Shown here piece by piece: positions 26,016 to 34,009 of a stretch of 64,000 bases of DNA (positions are counted from its first letter, which is position 1; each line of letters begins with the position of its first letter). The notes beneath the pieces are model-generated. The model did not search any database and was not told where the DNA came from. It saw nothing but the letters and a program-made list of their open reading frames with translations. The stretch is from JACCZH01 sp963729445 (GTDB lineage Bacteria; Chloroflexota; Chloroflexia; Thermomicrobiales; CFX8), in the NCBI GenBank assembly GCA_963729445.1, contig CAVSNU010000002.1:248001-312000 (forward strand), given 5' to 3'. The position numbers and the translations under genes are program-made.

Positions 26016-26702
26016 TCAGTCTGCTTCAACCGGCTCGCGTTTTGGAGCTAACGGCGCCCGGACACCGATCATGCTGTCACGGGTGACGAGCTGGACAAGC
26101 TCTTCTTCGCTCATGTCCTCGGTACCGTCTGGCCGGAGCGGAAGGACCATGTAGCGCAGCTCGGCGGTACTATCCATCACGCGGACCTCGACGTCTTCGC
26201 CCGGATCGAAGCCGAACTCCCGCATCACGCTGCGCGGCTCAATGACGGCGCGCGAGCGGTACGGCAAGCTCTTGTACCAGTCGGGTGGTGGGCCGAGAAG
26301 TGCGCCCGGGTAGCACGAGCAGAGCGTACAGACAACGACGTGGTGGGTGTCCGGTGTGTTTTCGAGCACCACCAGACCAGTGTGAGATGGAAACTCGTAG
26401 TCAAGCTCGTTCACGGCAGACAGTGCATCGTCCAGCAATCGTGTCTTAAACGCCGGATCCACCCAGGCCCGTGCAACGAGTCTGGCACCATTTTCAGGAC
26501 TCGGGCCGGCCGAATCCATACTCTGGCGAACGTCTTCCGGCCGAACGACGCCCTTCTCCACAAGGAGCTCGTACATGGCCAACGCGCGTTTCGCGCGCTC
26601 GGATAACTGGATATCCGGGGCCGGAGGGTGGCGATGCGGGCCATCCCCATGTTCGTGGTCATGGTCATGATCGTGGTCATGGTCGTGGTCATGATCGCTC
26701 AT
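26016..26702 (-). CDS. Nitrile hydratase alpha / thiocyanate hydrolase gamma-type subunit
   Basis: The metal-binding catalytic subunit, 228 residues. The motif CTLCSCYP (about residues 127-134) provides the cysteine cluster; threonine in position two is the cobalt-type signature, and two of the cysteines are oxidised to sulfinate and sulfenate in this family. The family fold appears as KGVVRPEDVRQSMD and GARLVARAWVDPAFKTRLLDDA. Residues 3-24 are almost only His with Asp/Glu, which I infer binds or stores metal. The ATG overlaps the preceding gene in an ATGA. The enzyme hydrates nitriles to amides, or thiocyanate to carbonyl sulfide and ammonia. Confidence 0.92.
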   Translation of the reverse strand: MSDHDHDHDHDHDHDHEHGDGPHRHPPAPDIQLSERAKRALAMYELLVEKGVVRPEDVRQSMDSAGPSPENGARLVARAWVDPAFKTRLLDDALSAVNELDYEFPSHTGLVVLENTPDTHHVVVCTLCSCYPGALLGPPPDWYKSLPYRSRAVIEPRSVMREFGFDPGEDVEVRVMDSTAELRYMVLPLRPDGTEDMSEEELVQLVTRDSMIGVRAPLAPKREPVEAD

Positions 26703-27013
26703 TGGTCGTTCCCCTCCTGAACCGGTTCAAGCCAGTGCTCAAAGATGTCCATGATCAGCGAATCTCTCTCCGGACCAGCGTAGTTCTCCCAGAGATCCGA
26801 TTGCGAAAACAGGACCCGGTAAACCTCGACTTTCGGCAGCCCCGAGCCGCCATGTCCGCGAGTCTCGGGGTTCAGCCACGGACCGTTGTCGGCGGCGACC
26901 GTGCCGATTTTGCCTTTGACGTACCAGGGCGTTCGATGGTGTCCGGAGTGCTCGCGGTCACTCACCCGGACGATTTCCCCAGGGTGATAGCGTGGCTGTG
27001 CTGAGCCACTCAT
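26699..27013 (-). CDS. Nitrile hydratase beta C-terminal-half / thiocyanate hydrolase alpha-type subunit
   Basis: A 104-residue SH3-like protein equal to the C-terminal half of nitrile hydratase beta: PRYHPGEIVRVSDREHSGHHRTPWYVKGKIGTV and later VEVYRVLFSQSDLWENY. It packs on the metal subunit and shapes the active site. In ordinary nitrile hydratases this half is fused to the N-terminal half; here it is separate, as in thiocyanate hydrolase and the three-subunit toyocamycin nitrile hydratase. ATG 27013 overlaps the preceding stop in an ATGA; an ATG at 27025 would add four residues. Confidence 0.9.
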   Translation of the reverse strand: MSGSAQPRYHPGEIVRVSDREHSGHHRTPWYVKGKIGTVAADNGPWLNPETRGHGGSGLPKVEVYRVLFSQSDLWENYAGPERDSLIMDIFEHWLEPVQEGNDQ

Positions 27014-27318
27014 CGCGCATGCCATTTCGCGTCAACTTCTGCCACCCGGCTGTCAATTTCCTCGGTGGTCAGGATGCCTTTGCCGACCATGTTGTGCTCG
27101 ATCGACGCCGACCAGCGCTCAAAATACGAAAGCGCCTCGTACTCCTCGAGCGGCAGCGTCTCAATCCCGGACCTGAGCTCGTCAACGGTCATGACCTGTT
27201 TGCGCGTCAACACGCTGTACAGCGCCTGAGTCTGACGCTCCCAATCCGCGCGCTGGTGGTCTTCCTGATCGATCGGCTCGTCCGTTGGCCAGCCGCCTCT
27301 ATCGTGTACCCCTGGCAT
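27010..27318 (-). CDS. Nitrile hydratase beta N-terminal-half / thiocyanate hydrolase beta-type subunit
   Basis: A 102-residue helical protein matching the N-terminal half of nitrile hydratase beta: WERQTQALYSVLTRKQVMTVDELRSGIETLP and LSYFERWSASIEHNMVGKGILTTEEID. It opens the operon behind a strong GAGGGAGGAG ribosome site. The order (beta N-half, beta C-half, alpha) equals scnB-scnA-scnC of thiocyanate hydrolase. Cobalt activator proteins (P14K/P15K) are related to this half, so a chaperone role is an alternative, and no other activator is visible nearby. Confidence 0.85.
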   Translation of the reverse strand: MPGVHDRGGWPTDEPIDQEDHQRADWERQTQALYSVLTRKQVMTVDELRSGIETLPLEEYEALSYFERWSASIEHNMVGKGILTTEEIDSRVAEVDAKWHAR

Positions 27319-27524
27319 CGCCTGCTCCTCCCTCGCTTTTGGTCTCTACTGCGAATATAGCAGATATATGCCCAGCTGCAGCCGCTCACCCTGCTCCACC
27401 TTCACCGTGAATCGAATCGTCGATAGACCTCTGTATCGTGCGCCAACAATGTCACGACGCGTGACGATCAATGCGGTATTGTGGTGTTGTCAACCATACT
27501 CCCAGCTACACGAGAGGATGAAGC

Positions 27525-28427
27525 ATGGCCATCCAGACGATCGGACTCCTGAGTCCAGGCGAGATGGGGCATAGTATCGGCACGGTGCTGCACGACCACG
27601 GGATGCGGGTGATAACCTGCCTCGACGGTCGCAGCTCACGTTCCCGGGGACTGGCGGCCAAGGCGGGAATGGAAGACGTGCCGCGGCTCGAGGACATGGT
27701 TACCCAGGCAGATGTCTTCCTCTCGGTCCTGGTCCCGTCAGAGGCTGTCGGGCTTGCCAATCGGGTCGCCAGTGCGCTGCAGGCGACCGGGGCCGACCTG
27801 TTGTATGTCGACTGCAATGCCATCGCGCCGCGCACAGTTCAGATGGTTGCGGACATCATGAGTTCAGCCGGCGCACGCGTAGCCGATATCGGTATCGTTG
27901 GCCCTCCCCCGACACGACCAGGCACACGCTTCTACGCGTCAGGACCCAGTGCCCCTGAGCTTGAGGAGCTGACCTCATTCGGACTCGACGTGCGTGTCAT
28001 CGGTGAGGACATTGGCCAGGCTTCGGGGCTGAAGATGTGCTACGGCGCACTCACGAAAGGTCTCACGGCGCTTGGTGTCGAGCTTCTCGTCGCGGCTCGA
28101 GCCCTGGGGTTGGAACAAGCCCTGGCCGACGAGCAAGCCGAGAGCATGGCGGCAGTGCGTGGCTGGCTCGAGCAATTCGTTCCGTCGATGCCGCCAAAGG
28201 CGTACCGCTGGGTTGGTGAGATGGAAGAGATTGCAAGCTGCTTCGCCGACGTTGGCCTAACGCCCCTGATGCTCCTGGGTGCCGCCGACATGTATCGCTT
28301 TATCGAACAGACACCAATCGGAAAAGAGACGCCAGAGACGCGCGACCCCAATCGTGACCTGAATGGTGTTATCGCAGCACTGGCTGAATCACTACAACAG
28401 CAGAGCAGCGTCGGGCGTCCGGTCTGA
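27525..28427 (+). CDS. NAD(P)-binding 6-phosphogluconate-dehydrogenase-like protein (DUF1932)
   Basis: A 300-residue beta-hydroxyacid-dehydrogenase-like protein. The N-terminal Rossmann domain has GLLSPGEMGHSIGTVLHDHG (about residues 7-26). The C-terminal DUF1932 domain includes the lysine in ASGLKMCYGALTKG, aligned with the catalytic Lys of the superfamily, and ends with a helical bundle. A GAGAGGATG site lies before the ATG. Members probably oxidise a small hydroxy acid; no substrate is known to me. It is divergent from the hydratase operon. Confidence 0.88.
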   Translation: MAIQTIGLLSPGEMGHSIGTVLHDHGMRVITCLDGRSSRSRGLAAKAGMEDVPRLEDMVTQADVFLSVLVPSEAVGLANRVASALQATGADLLYVDCNAIAPRTVQMVADIMSSAGARVADIGIVGPPPTRPGTRFYASGPSAPELEELTSFGLDVRVIGEDIGQASGLKMCYGALTKGLTALGVELLVAARALGLEQALADEQAESMAAVRGWLEQFVPSMPPKAYRWVGEMEEIASCFADVGLTPLMLLGAADMYRFIEQTPIGKETPETRDPNRDLNGVIAALAESLQQQSSVGRPV

Positions 28428-28523
28428 TACACACATGTGTACCAGACCCTGATAGGCGAATGTTCGAGGCGCAATGAAGGAATGTGACAACGTAATCCGA
28501 CCATGAGGAGCGATGCCATTCTT

Positions 28524-28548
28524 CGTACGGGCGCAATGAATTGCGCCC
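28524..28548. repeat. Family C repeat, single arm
   Basis: One arm only: CGTACGGGCGCAATGAATTG followed by CGCCC. No partner arm lies within 100 bases, so this copy is partial. Single arms still form the inner hairpin. Confidence 0.75.
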
Positions 28549-28594
28549 TGCCTGGCTGCCTCAGGAGTTGGCCAGTCACCCTGAGCGTTCATCA

Positions 28595-28676
28595 GTCATC
28601 CTGACGTAAGGAAGGATCTCGTGCTTGACGGCCGAGACAGTTGACCGAGAGATCCCATTCGGCTTCGCTCAGGGCA
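28595..28676. repeat. Family B palindromic repeat, copy 4 (diverged)
   Basis: The left arm GTCATCCTGACGTAAGG...GATCTC is intact, while the right arm (GAGAGATCCC...GCTCAGGGCAG) has drifted. It lies between two family C copies. Confidence 0.7.
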
Positions 28677-28705
28677 GCTCGTGGTCCCCAGCGTGATTGC
28701 CATTT

Positions 28706-28766
28706 CGTACGGGCGCAATTCATTGCGCCCTCTCCAACGCCGGGCGCAATGAATGACGTCCCTACG
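28706..28766. repeat. Family C palindromic repeat, copy 3
   Basis: The left arm begins CGTACGGGCGCAATTC; the right arm (28742-28766) has two changes. The loop is short (11 bases). No gene is seen from 28428 to 28839. Confidence 0.78.
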
Positions 28767-28839
28767 AGGACATGGTGGCCCTGTGTTAGTGGATGACGTT
28801 GGCACATTTCATCATTGCGCCGCGACGTGGATGTTTTCG

Positions 28840-31431
28840 CTAATCACGCGCTTGACCGGCGAGCCGCGTGCCGGCGCCATCGAGAAGCGCGATGTCTCGG
28901 AAGTGACACACGGCGTCGCGGCCGTACCCCTTGGCGAGATACATGGCGGTGTCTGCGGCAGCGATGAGCTCTTCGTCGATAGAGGCGTCGGTCGGGAATG
29001 TTGCGGCCCCGATCGACAGCGTGATCACCGCGGTCTCGCCATTTGGCAGCTCAAAGGGACGCGACCGCACGGCTCGCAGCAGGCGCGCGGCGATCTCCAG
29101 CGACACCCTGCTCGTCACTTCTGGAAGGATGACCACAAACTCGTCGCCCGAGTAGCGGGCGAGCAGGTCATGGTCGCGGAGCTGTCCCTGAAGACGCGAC
29201 GCGATCTCGTTCAGAATACGGTCGCCCTCGATATGACCGAAGCGATCGTTAAACTCCTTGAACGTGTCGATGTCGATGACCAGGAGCGACAGCTCAGTGT
29301 CCGCTTTGCGTGCGCGATCGATCTCCTGTTGGAGGCGCTGTTGGAAATGGCGGTGGTTTGGAACCCCGGTGATCGAATCGAGCGCTGCCGTTCGACGCAT
29401 CTCATCGTAGACTCGCGCGTTGTTCAGCAGCACGCCGGCGTTCTCGGCAAATGTGCGCAGCAGCGTGAGATCCCATTCACTCAACGGTTGATCTGCGGTG
29501 CCCTGCACGGTGAGCACCCCAAAGAGCTCGGTGCCGCGGTGAATCGGCACATAGATCCCGCTGACCACATCGTCGCGGTACCGGTATGCGTTGGAGTCGC
29601 CGTCGATGTCGGCCAGGAACTCAGCCTGACCGGTTGACGCAACCCTCCCGGCGACGCCGTCCGTTAGTGCCTGGTGCCGGTAAGCACTCTCAGGGAACCC
29701 AAACGCGGCCGCCAGCCGGAGATGACCGTCACCGATTAGCTCGACCGCCACGACCGGGTAACTCAGCACCGCGGCGAGTGTCTCGGCAATAAGACGCAGT
29801 GCCTCGTCCGGGTCAAGAGTGCCGGACACGATGGACGACACGCGCTGCACCGCCTCCAACGCCTTGCGCGTGTCCTGCTCGGACGAGAAGATGTTGTAGT
29901 TCGCCAGCGCAATGCCCAGGTGGTTCCCGATGATCGTCAGGATCTCGTAGTCCTCGTCATCGAAAACGTGCGATTTTGGAGCTTCCACATTCAGCACGCC
30001 AATGACACGACCCTCGACCTTGATGGGAACCGCGATCTCGGAACCGGTATCGACTCCGATATCGAGAAAATCCGGATCGGACGCCACCTCGCGCACGAAC
30101 TCAGCTTCGCCGGTGCGAGCCACCCGTCCGGTGATACCCCGATCCAAAGGAACACCGTCGCGGAGCCAGCTAGGCGGAGGTACCGGCAGGCCCTGCTCGA
30201 TGCCGTGGAACATCAGCCGGTCACCCTCGATCAAACCGATAGAGCTCACAAACCCACACGCCGCGCGCAGCTCGCGTACCACGTCGGCCACCGAGGCGCG
30301 GGTAGGAATCATGCGCCCGATAGTGGAGGTCACCCGCTCCAGAATACGTAGTTGCTCGGCGCGGCGATCGAGCTCCTGGAGCCGGCGCCGGTTCGATAAC
30401 ACCAGGCTAAAGCGATCCGCTAGAACGCTCACGATCTCCACGTCGTGGTCGGATAGACCACCGGCTACGTCGGACTCAACCCACAGCACCCCGATAACCT
30501 CGTCCACGGACCAGAGCGGCGTGCAGATGACAGCCTCGGTCGCCTCGCGGTGCGGTACATAGTCCGGATCGCTGCGCACATCACGCACCAGCTGAACCCG
30601 TCCCGAGCGCGCAGCACGGCCGGAAATACCCCTGCTAATCGGCAGAACGTCCAGTGGTGCGCGGCTAAGGAAAGCGTTTCGATAATTATCGTACAGTCGC
30701 AGGTCGCATTGGGAAATAGTGCCCAATCGAACCTGGGAGTAGCCAAACGTCGTGGCAATGTCAATCAGGACGTCCCCGTCGTTGTCACGAGGATCGACGT
30801 GATCGCGGATTCTCCCCAGCAGATTCTGCAGTTGCGTCAGGTGCTCCACCTGGCGCTGCTGCTCGCTCCGCCGCCGCGACTGCTCGATGCCAGCGCCCAA
30901 TGCAGTCGCAATCTGCTCGAGCACTTCGAGCTCTTCACCACTCAAGCGGCTATCGACGCTCACAGCGACGCTCAACACGCCGTAGATCTCACCCTGAACC
31001 CGGATTGGCACCTTTGCACTGCGCTCGATTGCGTCACTGTCGCTCAAGGTCGGTGGAGCCGGCCGATCGGCAAGAAATGGATTCGGCTCAGGCGCAGCCC
31101 GGCCCTCCTCAGGGTACCCCGAGACAGGCACACGGTTGCGCAGGGACGCGACTCGCGACGCGACGCCACGATAGTGCATCCATCCGTCTTCGAGCACGCC
31201 AATGCCGACCGACACGAGACTGAACTGCTCGAAGATGACACGCGCGATCTCCGGCAGCGAATTTTCGACATCCTCTTGTTGGGTAATGGAGGACATGACA
31301 CGGTGGAGTGTTTCAAGCAGCCACACACGACGCATGACGGCGGCGGCCAATGAGGAATCGGACGATGCCGTCCTCGTGCCTCCGGGTGGAATCCGTGGTT
31401 CCCAGTTCGGATTGCCGTGTGCCAATCTCAA
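28840..31431 (-). CDS. Four-GAF-domain diguanylate cyclase
   Basis: A cytoplasmic signalling enzyme of 863 residues that should make cyclic di-GMP from two GTP. Four GAF sensor domains follow each other at about residues 40-180, 200-345, 365-510 and 525-665; their ligands are unknown. The C-terminal GGDEF domain (about 680-850) has the active-site variant SGDEF and the inhibitory site RDHD five residues before it, so both catalysis and product inhibition look intact. No membrane helix or receiver domain is seen. TTG 31431 is the longest start; TTG 31425, six bases after GAGGA, is more likely. Repeats surround its 3' side. Confidence 0.92.
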   Translation of the reverse strand: MRLAHGNPNWEPRIPPGGTRTASSDSSLAAAVMRRVWLLETLHRVMSSITQQEDVENSLPEIARVIFEQFSLVSVGIGVLEDGWMHYRGVASRVASLRNRVPVSGYPEEGRAAPEPNPFLADRPAPPTLSDSDAIERSAKVPIRVQGEIYGVLSVAVSVDSRLSGEELEVLEQIATALGAGIEQSRRRSEQQRQVEHLTQLQNLLGRIRDHVDPRDNDGDVLIDIATTFGYSQVRLGTISQCDLRLYDNYRNAFLSRAPLDVLPISRGISGRAARSGRVQLVRDVRSDPDYVPHREATEAVICTPLWSVDEVIGVLWVESDVAGGLSDHDVEIVSVLADRFSLVLSNRRRLQELDRRAEQLRILERVTSTIGRMIPTRASVADVVRELRAACGFVSSIGLIEGDRLMFHGIEQGLPVPPPSWLRDGVPLDRGITGRVARTGEAEFVREVASDPDFLDIGVDTGSEIAVPIKVEGRVIGVLNVEAPKSHVFDDEDYEILTIIGNHLGIALANYNIFSSEQDTRKALEAVQRVSSIVSGTLDPDEALRLIAETLAAVLSYPVVAVELIGDGHLRLAAAFGFPESAYRHQALTDGVAGRVASTGQAEFLADIDGDSNAYRYRDDVVSGIYVPIHRGTELFGVLTVQGTADQPLSEWDLTLLRTFAENAGVLLNNARVYDEMRRTAALDSITGVPNHRHFQQRLQQEIDRARKADTELSLLVIDIDTFKEFNDRFGHIEGDRILNEIASRLQGQLRDHDLLARYSGDEFVVILPEVTSRVSLEIAARLLRAVRSRPFELPNGETAVITLSIGAATFPTDASIDEELIAAADTAMYLAKGYGRDAVCHFRDIALLDGAGTRLAGQARD

Positions 31432-31690
31432 TCCTCGCCACGAACAGCCAATTGGCTACGATCATCGGTAGAGCAGATATCCCGGCGCCGCATGTACAAC
31501 GCGCACACGGGACGATCAGACACCTGAGACGTGCGACAACTGTAGCAGCGTGCCATGGCTAGCTGACAGGGACGTAAGTACTACCTATAGCAGTACAACG
31601 CCCGAAAGCTACCCCGGTTTCAGTACCGGCTCATGCTACACTGATGGCCGTCTGGTGCGCCCTCGCGTGCCGGCGACCCAAACCTTCTCT

Positions 31691-31787
31691 GGGGGCGGAT
31701 CGGGCCCGGTGGCTCGTGCGGTCTTCAAAACCGTTGTGGGGGGTGACGAGCCTCCCAGGTGGGTTCGACTCCCATGCGCCCTCGCCA
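31691..31787 (+). tRNA. selC: tRNA-Sec (anticodon TCA)
   Basis: The gene has the unusual shape of selenocysteine tRNA. The acceptor 5' strand GGGGGCGG (31691-31698) pairs with GCGCCCTC (31776-31783) except at the innermost base. The D stem has six pairs, CGGGCC / GGCTCG, with a four-base loop. The anticodon loop CTTCAAA gives TCA. A seven-pair variable arm (TGGGGGG / CCTCCCA) and a standard T arm follow; the discriminator is G and CCA is encoded. It implies selA, selB and selD elsewhere in the genome. A 3' fragment of the same gene recurs at 33829. Confidence 0.93.
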
Positions 31788-31788
31788 C
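31720..31788 (+). repeat. Attachment-site direct repeat, left copy (attL)
   Basis: It runs from the anticodon stem of tRNA-Sec through the encoded CCA plus one base. It is identical over 69 bases to 33829-33897. Confidence 0.88.
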
Positions 31789-31921
31789 TGTCTTTACCCT
31801 TCTACAAGCCCAAAACAACATATCTCCACGGACAGAATGACAGACAACTCTTGTCTCTAAATGCCCGTCTGTTACCTGCGGTGCTGTCAGATTGCTGTCA
31901 AAATAGCAGTGGCGCTCGAAG

Positions 31922-32233
31922 ATGAGCACCCAAAACTCTCACGTAGTTACCACACCCTCGATACCTGCTTACATGCTGTTCTACTCACGCACCAAGAACC
32001 GCGGCAGACGTGAGCTAGGTATCGTTATCGACGTGATCAACGGGAAGCGTCTTGCAGCATACGACTTCTCGTACGACGACATTGGGGATCTTCGCCGGCA
32101 GTTCCCCAACGCAGTGTTTCTCGGGGAATACGAAGTGACGCTCGCTACCTGCAACCAGATCCTCCCTCCGATGCCGTCACCTGACGTAGACAAGTGCTCA
32201 TGGGGAAGGGTAATGCAGCCGAGCCGTCGCTAG
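31922..32233 (+). CDS. Hypothetical protein of the tRNA-Sec element, 103 residues
   Basis: A small soluble protein starting MSTQNSHVVTTPSIPAYM. The middle, LGIVIDVINGKRLAAYDFSYDDIGDLRRQFP, looks like a folded alpha/beta segment, and there is one Cys in each of the last two parts. It has no membrane helix. I recognise no family. It begins just inside the left end of the element, in the position often taken by an excisionase or small regulator, but no helix-turn-helix is evident. Confidence 0.55.
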   Translation: MSTQNSHVVTTPSIPAYMLFYSRTKNRGRRELGIVIDVINGKRLAAYDFSYDDIGDLRRQFPNAVFLGEYEVTLATCNQILPPMPSPDVDKCSWGRVMQPSRR

Positions 32234-32287
32234 ACGCCTAGTCGAACCCTTGCTATCCTGTCTGGAAAACTTGATTAACAGAAGGAT

Positions 32288-33043
32288 ATGCAAGTGAACC
32301 TCGAACCCTCGTCGCCGCCGTTTGGAAAAGCCGCCGTGGTCTTCGCATCACTGATCTTCATCGCGGTCGTGCTCTGGTCGCTAGTCGCGGAGGACACAAC
32401 TGCTGAGGCAGAGATGGATGCAGTGCCCCCGACTCCTGTCGAGGATCGTCAATCAAGCAGCGCTCCGCTCCGCTCCTCTACTGCTCAACCCACAGCGACT
32501 CGAAGCGATACATCCGACATGTCATACGTTGAGTTCGTTAAGCATCTCCGAGAAGAGCGAGAGCGTAAACGACAGTTGAGGGAAGCAGACGAAGAGTACG
32601 CCGTCTGGTTCGACTGGTGGCTTATCAACAACCAGTCGGAAATCCATGAAATCCTCTACGCCTCCTGTAAGGCAGCGTTGTATGACTACTGGTTAGAGGA
32701 TGAGGTAGCAACCTCAGACGCAGATTGCGCGCAGATGGGTCTTACCGTGGCTATCATCATGCCTGGAGAGTCCCCGCCGACAGCTGACCAACCTTCTTAC
32801 AACCCGCCTCCCTACAACCCACCTTCATACCAGCCCCCGACGTACGACCCTCCGTCGTGGTTAGTGCCCCAACCGATCCTCCCGACAGACGAAGAGCGAC
32901 GGCGAGAGGAACTCGAAAGGGAGTTGGAAGAGGAGCGAGAGCGTGAGTACCAGGCATGCATGGAAAATTATGAGCTAGAGAAAGAGATTGCGGAGCTAAG
33001 GGGTGATTACATCTCACCCTACGGAGCGTGCCCCAGGTATTAA
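32288..33043 (+). CDS. Membrane-anchored proline/tyrosine-rich protein of the element
   Basis: A 251-residue protein with an N-terminal membrane anchor (about residues 15-35), then a Ser/Thr-rich linker, a charged helix (SYVEFVKHLREERERKRQLRE) and a small domain with three Cys (about 130-160). A Pro-Tyr repeat PSYNPPPYNPPSY (about 178-190) is followed by a highly charged coiled coil (about 205-240) and a final CPRY. The orientation suggests an extracytoplasmic protein. The GTG at 32294 is better spaced from GAAGGA than ATG 32288. No family recognised. Confidence 0.65.
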   Translation: MQVNLEPSSPPFGKAAVVFASLIFIAVVLWSLVAEDTTAEAEMDAVPPTPVEDRQSSSAPLRSSTAQPTATRSDTSDMSYVEFVKHLREERERKRQLREADEEYAVWFDWWLINNQSEIHEILYASCKAALYDYWLEDEVATSDADCAQMGLTVAIIMPGESPPTADQPSYNPPPYNPPSYQPPTYDPPSWLVPQPILPTDEERRREELERELEEEREREYQACMENYELEKEIAELRGDYISPYGACPRY

Positions 33044-33136
33044 GGATTATGTCGTTGTACTGCGTGTGTACCAAGAGATGACGCAAGAGGCATACTGGAA
33101 TGGAGAGATGCCACACATTTGCTAGGAGCTACTACC

Positions 33137-33542
33137 ATGGTTCAGATACAGAAGGTTCGGTTATCCGAAGCTGACGTTGAACAGATATTGAAGGAGCAGC
33201 GAGAACAGATACAGAATCAACCTAACCCTCACAACTTTGTCTTCCCGACTACCCTCGGGACGATCCAGACTGGTCCGGAGATCTCTCGGAGGTTGAAAAG
33301 AGTACCTCCGCAAGTACAACCGCTCGTCGCCTAACCCTTTTCCCCTCATCAGGTTCCATGACGTACGACATACGGTAGCGACACACATGCTCCGGAAGGG
33401 AGTCGATGTCGTCACTGTCGCTAACTACTTGGGTAACTCACCTGACGTGGTGTACAGGCACTACAGTCATGTCTTGAACAGGGGGAAGAAGGAGGCTGCG
33501 GTGTTGATGAATGGGTTGATTGTAGGGAATGACGATGTCTGA
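33137..33542 (+). pseudogene. Tyrosine recombinase (integrase), C-terminal remnant with frameshift
   Basis: The first frame encodes ADVEQILKEQREQ and NFVFPTTLGTIQTGPEISRRLK, the usual approach to the catalytic core. The frame then shifts by one in an AAAA run (33296-33299) and continues PLIRFHDVRHTVATHMLRKGVDV (box II HxxRH), YLGNSPD and YRHYSHV with the nucleophile Tyr. In most integrases LGNS would be LGHS, so one active-site His is replaced. The N-terminal domains and first catalytic Arg are missing. It must be inactive unless another recombinase assists. Confidence 0.8.
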
Positions 33543-33693
33543 ATACGATATCCGCCAAGAGATTCAGAAGGCAGAGGGGTGGATCGAGGGATATGAGACG
33601 CAGATTCTGGCTATGGAGAGTCACATGGATAGATGGAAACTGAAGCGTGAGAGTCTTCAGGATCAGCTAGAGGAGATGAAGGAGGCGGCGTAG
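33535..33693 (+). CDS. Small coiled-coil protein, 52 residues
   Basis: The frame begins inside the last codons of the integrase remnant (eight-base overlap) and encodes MSEYDIRQEIQKAEGWIEGY and then a heptad-like MDRWKLKRESLQDQLEEMKEAA. It is strongly helical and charged. A second tiny frame starts at its stop codon (TAGATGA, 33691). No family recognised. The coupling to the integrase suggests a small accessory protein of the element. Confidence 0.5.
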   Translation: MSEYDIRQEIQKAEGWIEGYETQILAMESHMDRWKLKRESLQDQLEEMKEAA

Positions 33694-33828
33694 ATGACTG
33701 AGGAACAGGTAAAGATCAACCCTCCTGGACCGCTTTGACAGCAGAAAACGGTCTCAGGTTGCTGCCAAAATCTACCCACTAGTCGCCAGTTTTCCCTTGT
33801 ACCTGCGGAAATCTAGGTTGGGATCGCA

Positions 33829-33897
33829 GGTCTTCAAAACCGTTGTGGGGGGTGACGAGCCTCCCAGGTGGGTTCGACTCCCATGCGCCCTCGCCAC
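33829..33897 (+). repeat. Attachment-site direct repeat, right copy (attR)
   Basis: A lone 3' part of tRNA-Sec from the anticodon stem to CCA. The upstream 33780-33828 has no acceptor or D-arm sequence, so this copy cannot be a working tRNA. Confidence 0.88.
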
Positions 33898-34009
33898 ACA
33901 TTGTGAGCAAGTACACGCAACCCTTCCCTGGTCATCCCGACGAGCAGCGCTCGTCCTCCACCGTACAATACGAGGTGGCTCGCCATGAGAGGCTTACTCC
34001 CAACCGGCT

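Larger units (their letters stand above)
31720..33896 (+). mobile_element. Small integrated element at the tRNA-Sec gene
   Basis: A 69-bp direct repeat marks both ends: inside the intact tRNA-Sec gene (31720-31788) and as a lone tRNA 3' fragment (33829-33897), 2109 bases apart. This is the usual result of tyrosine-recombinase integration into a tRNA. Inside are three unknown proteins and the decayed C-terminal part of a tyrosine integrase. Short motifs recur near both ends: GCTGTCAAA (31894-31902, and inverted at 33734-33742) and TACCTGCGG (31873, 33800), which could be integrase arm sites. Base composition is lower in GC than the neighbourhood. Confidence 0.82.

Noticed and set aside
31550..31929. 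Open frames across the tRNA-Sec gene on both strands
   Set aside because: They run through a well-formed tRNA and have no ribosome sites.
33694..33738. Fourteen-codon frame after the coiled-coil gene (TAGATGA overlap)
   Set aside because: Too short to judge; it may be the cut-off start of a gene lost at the element end.
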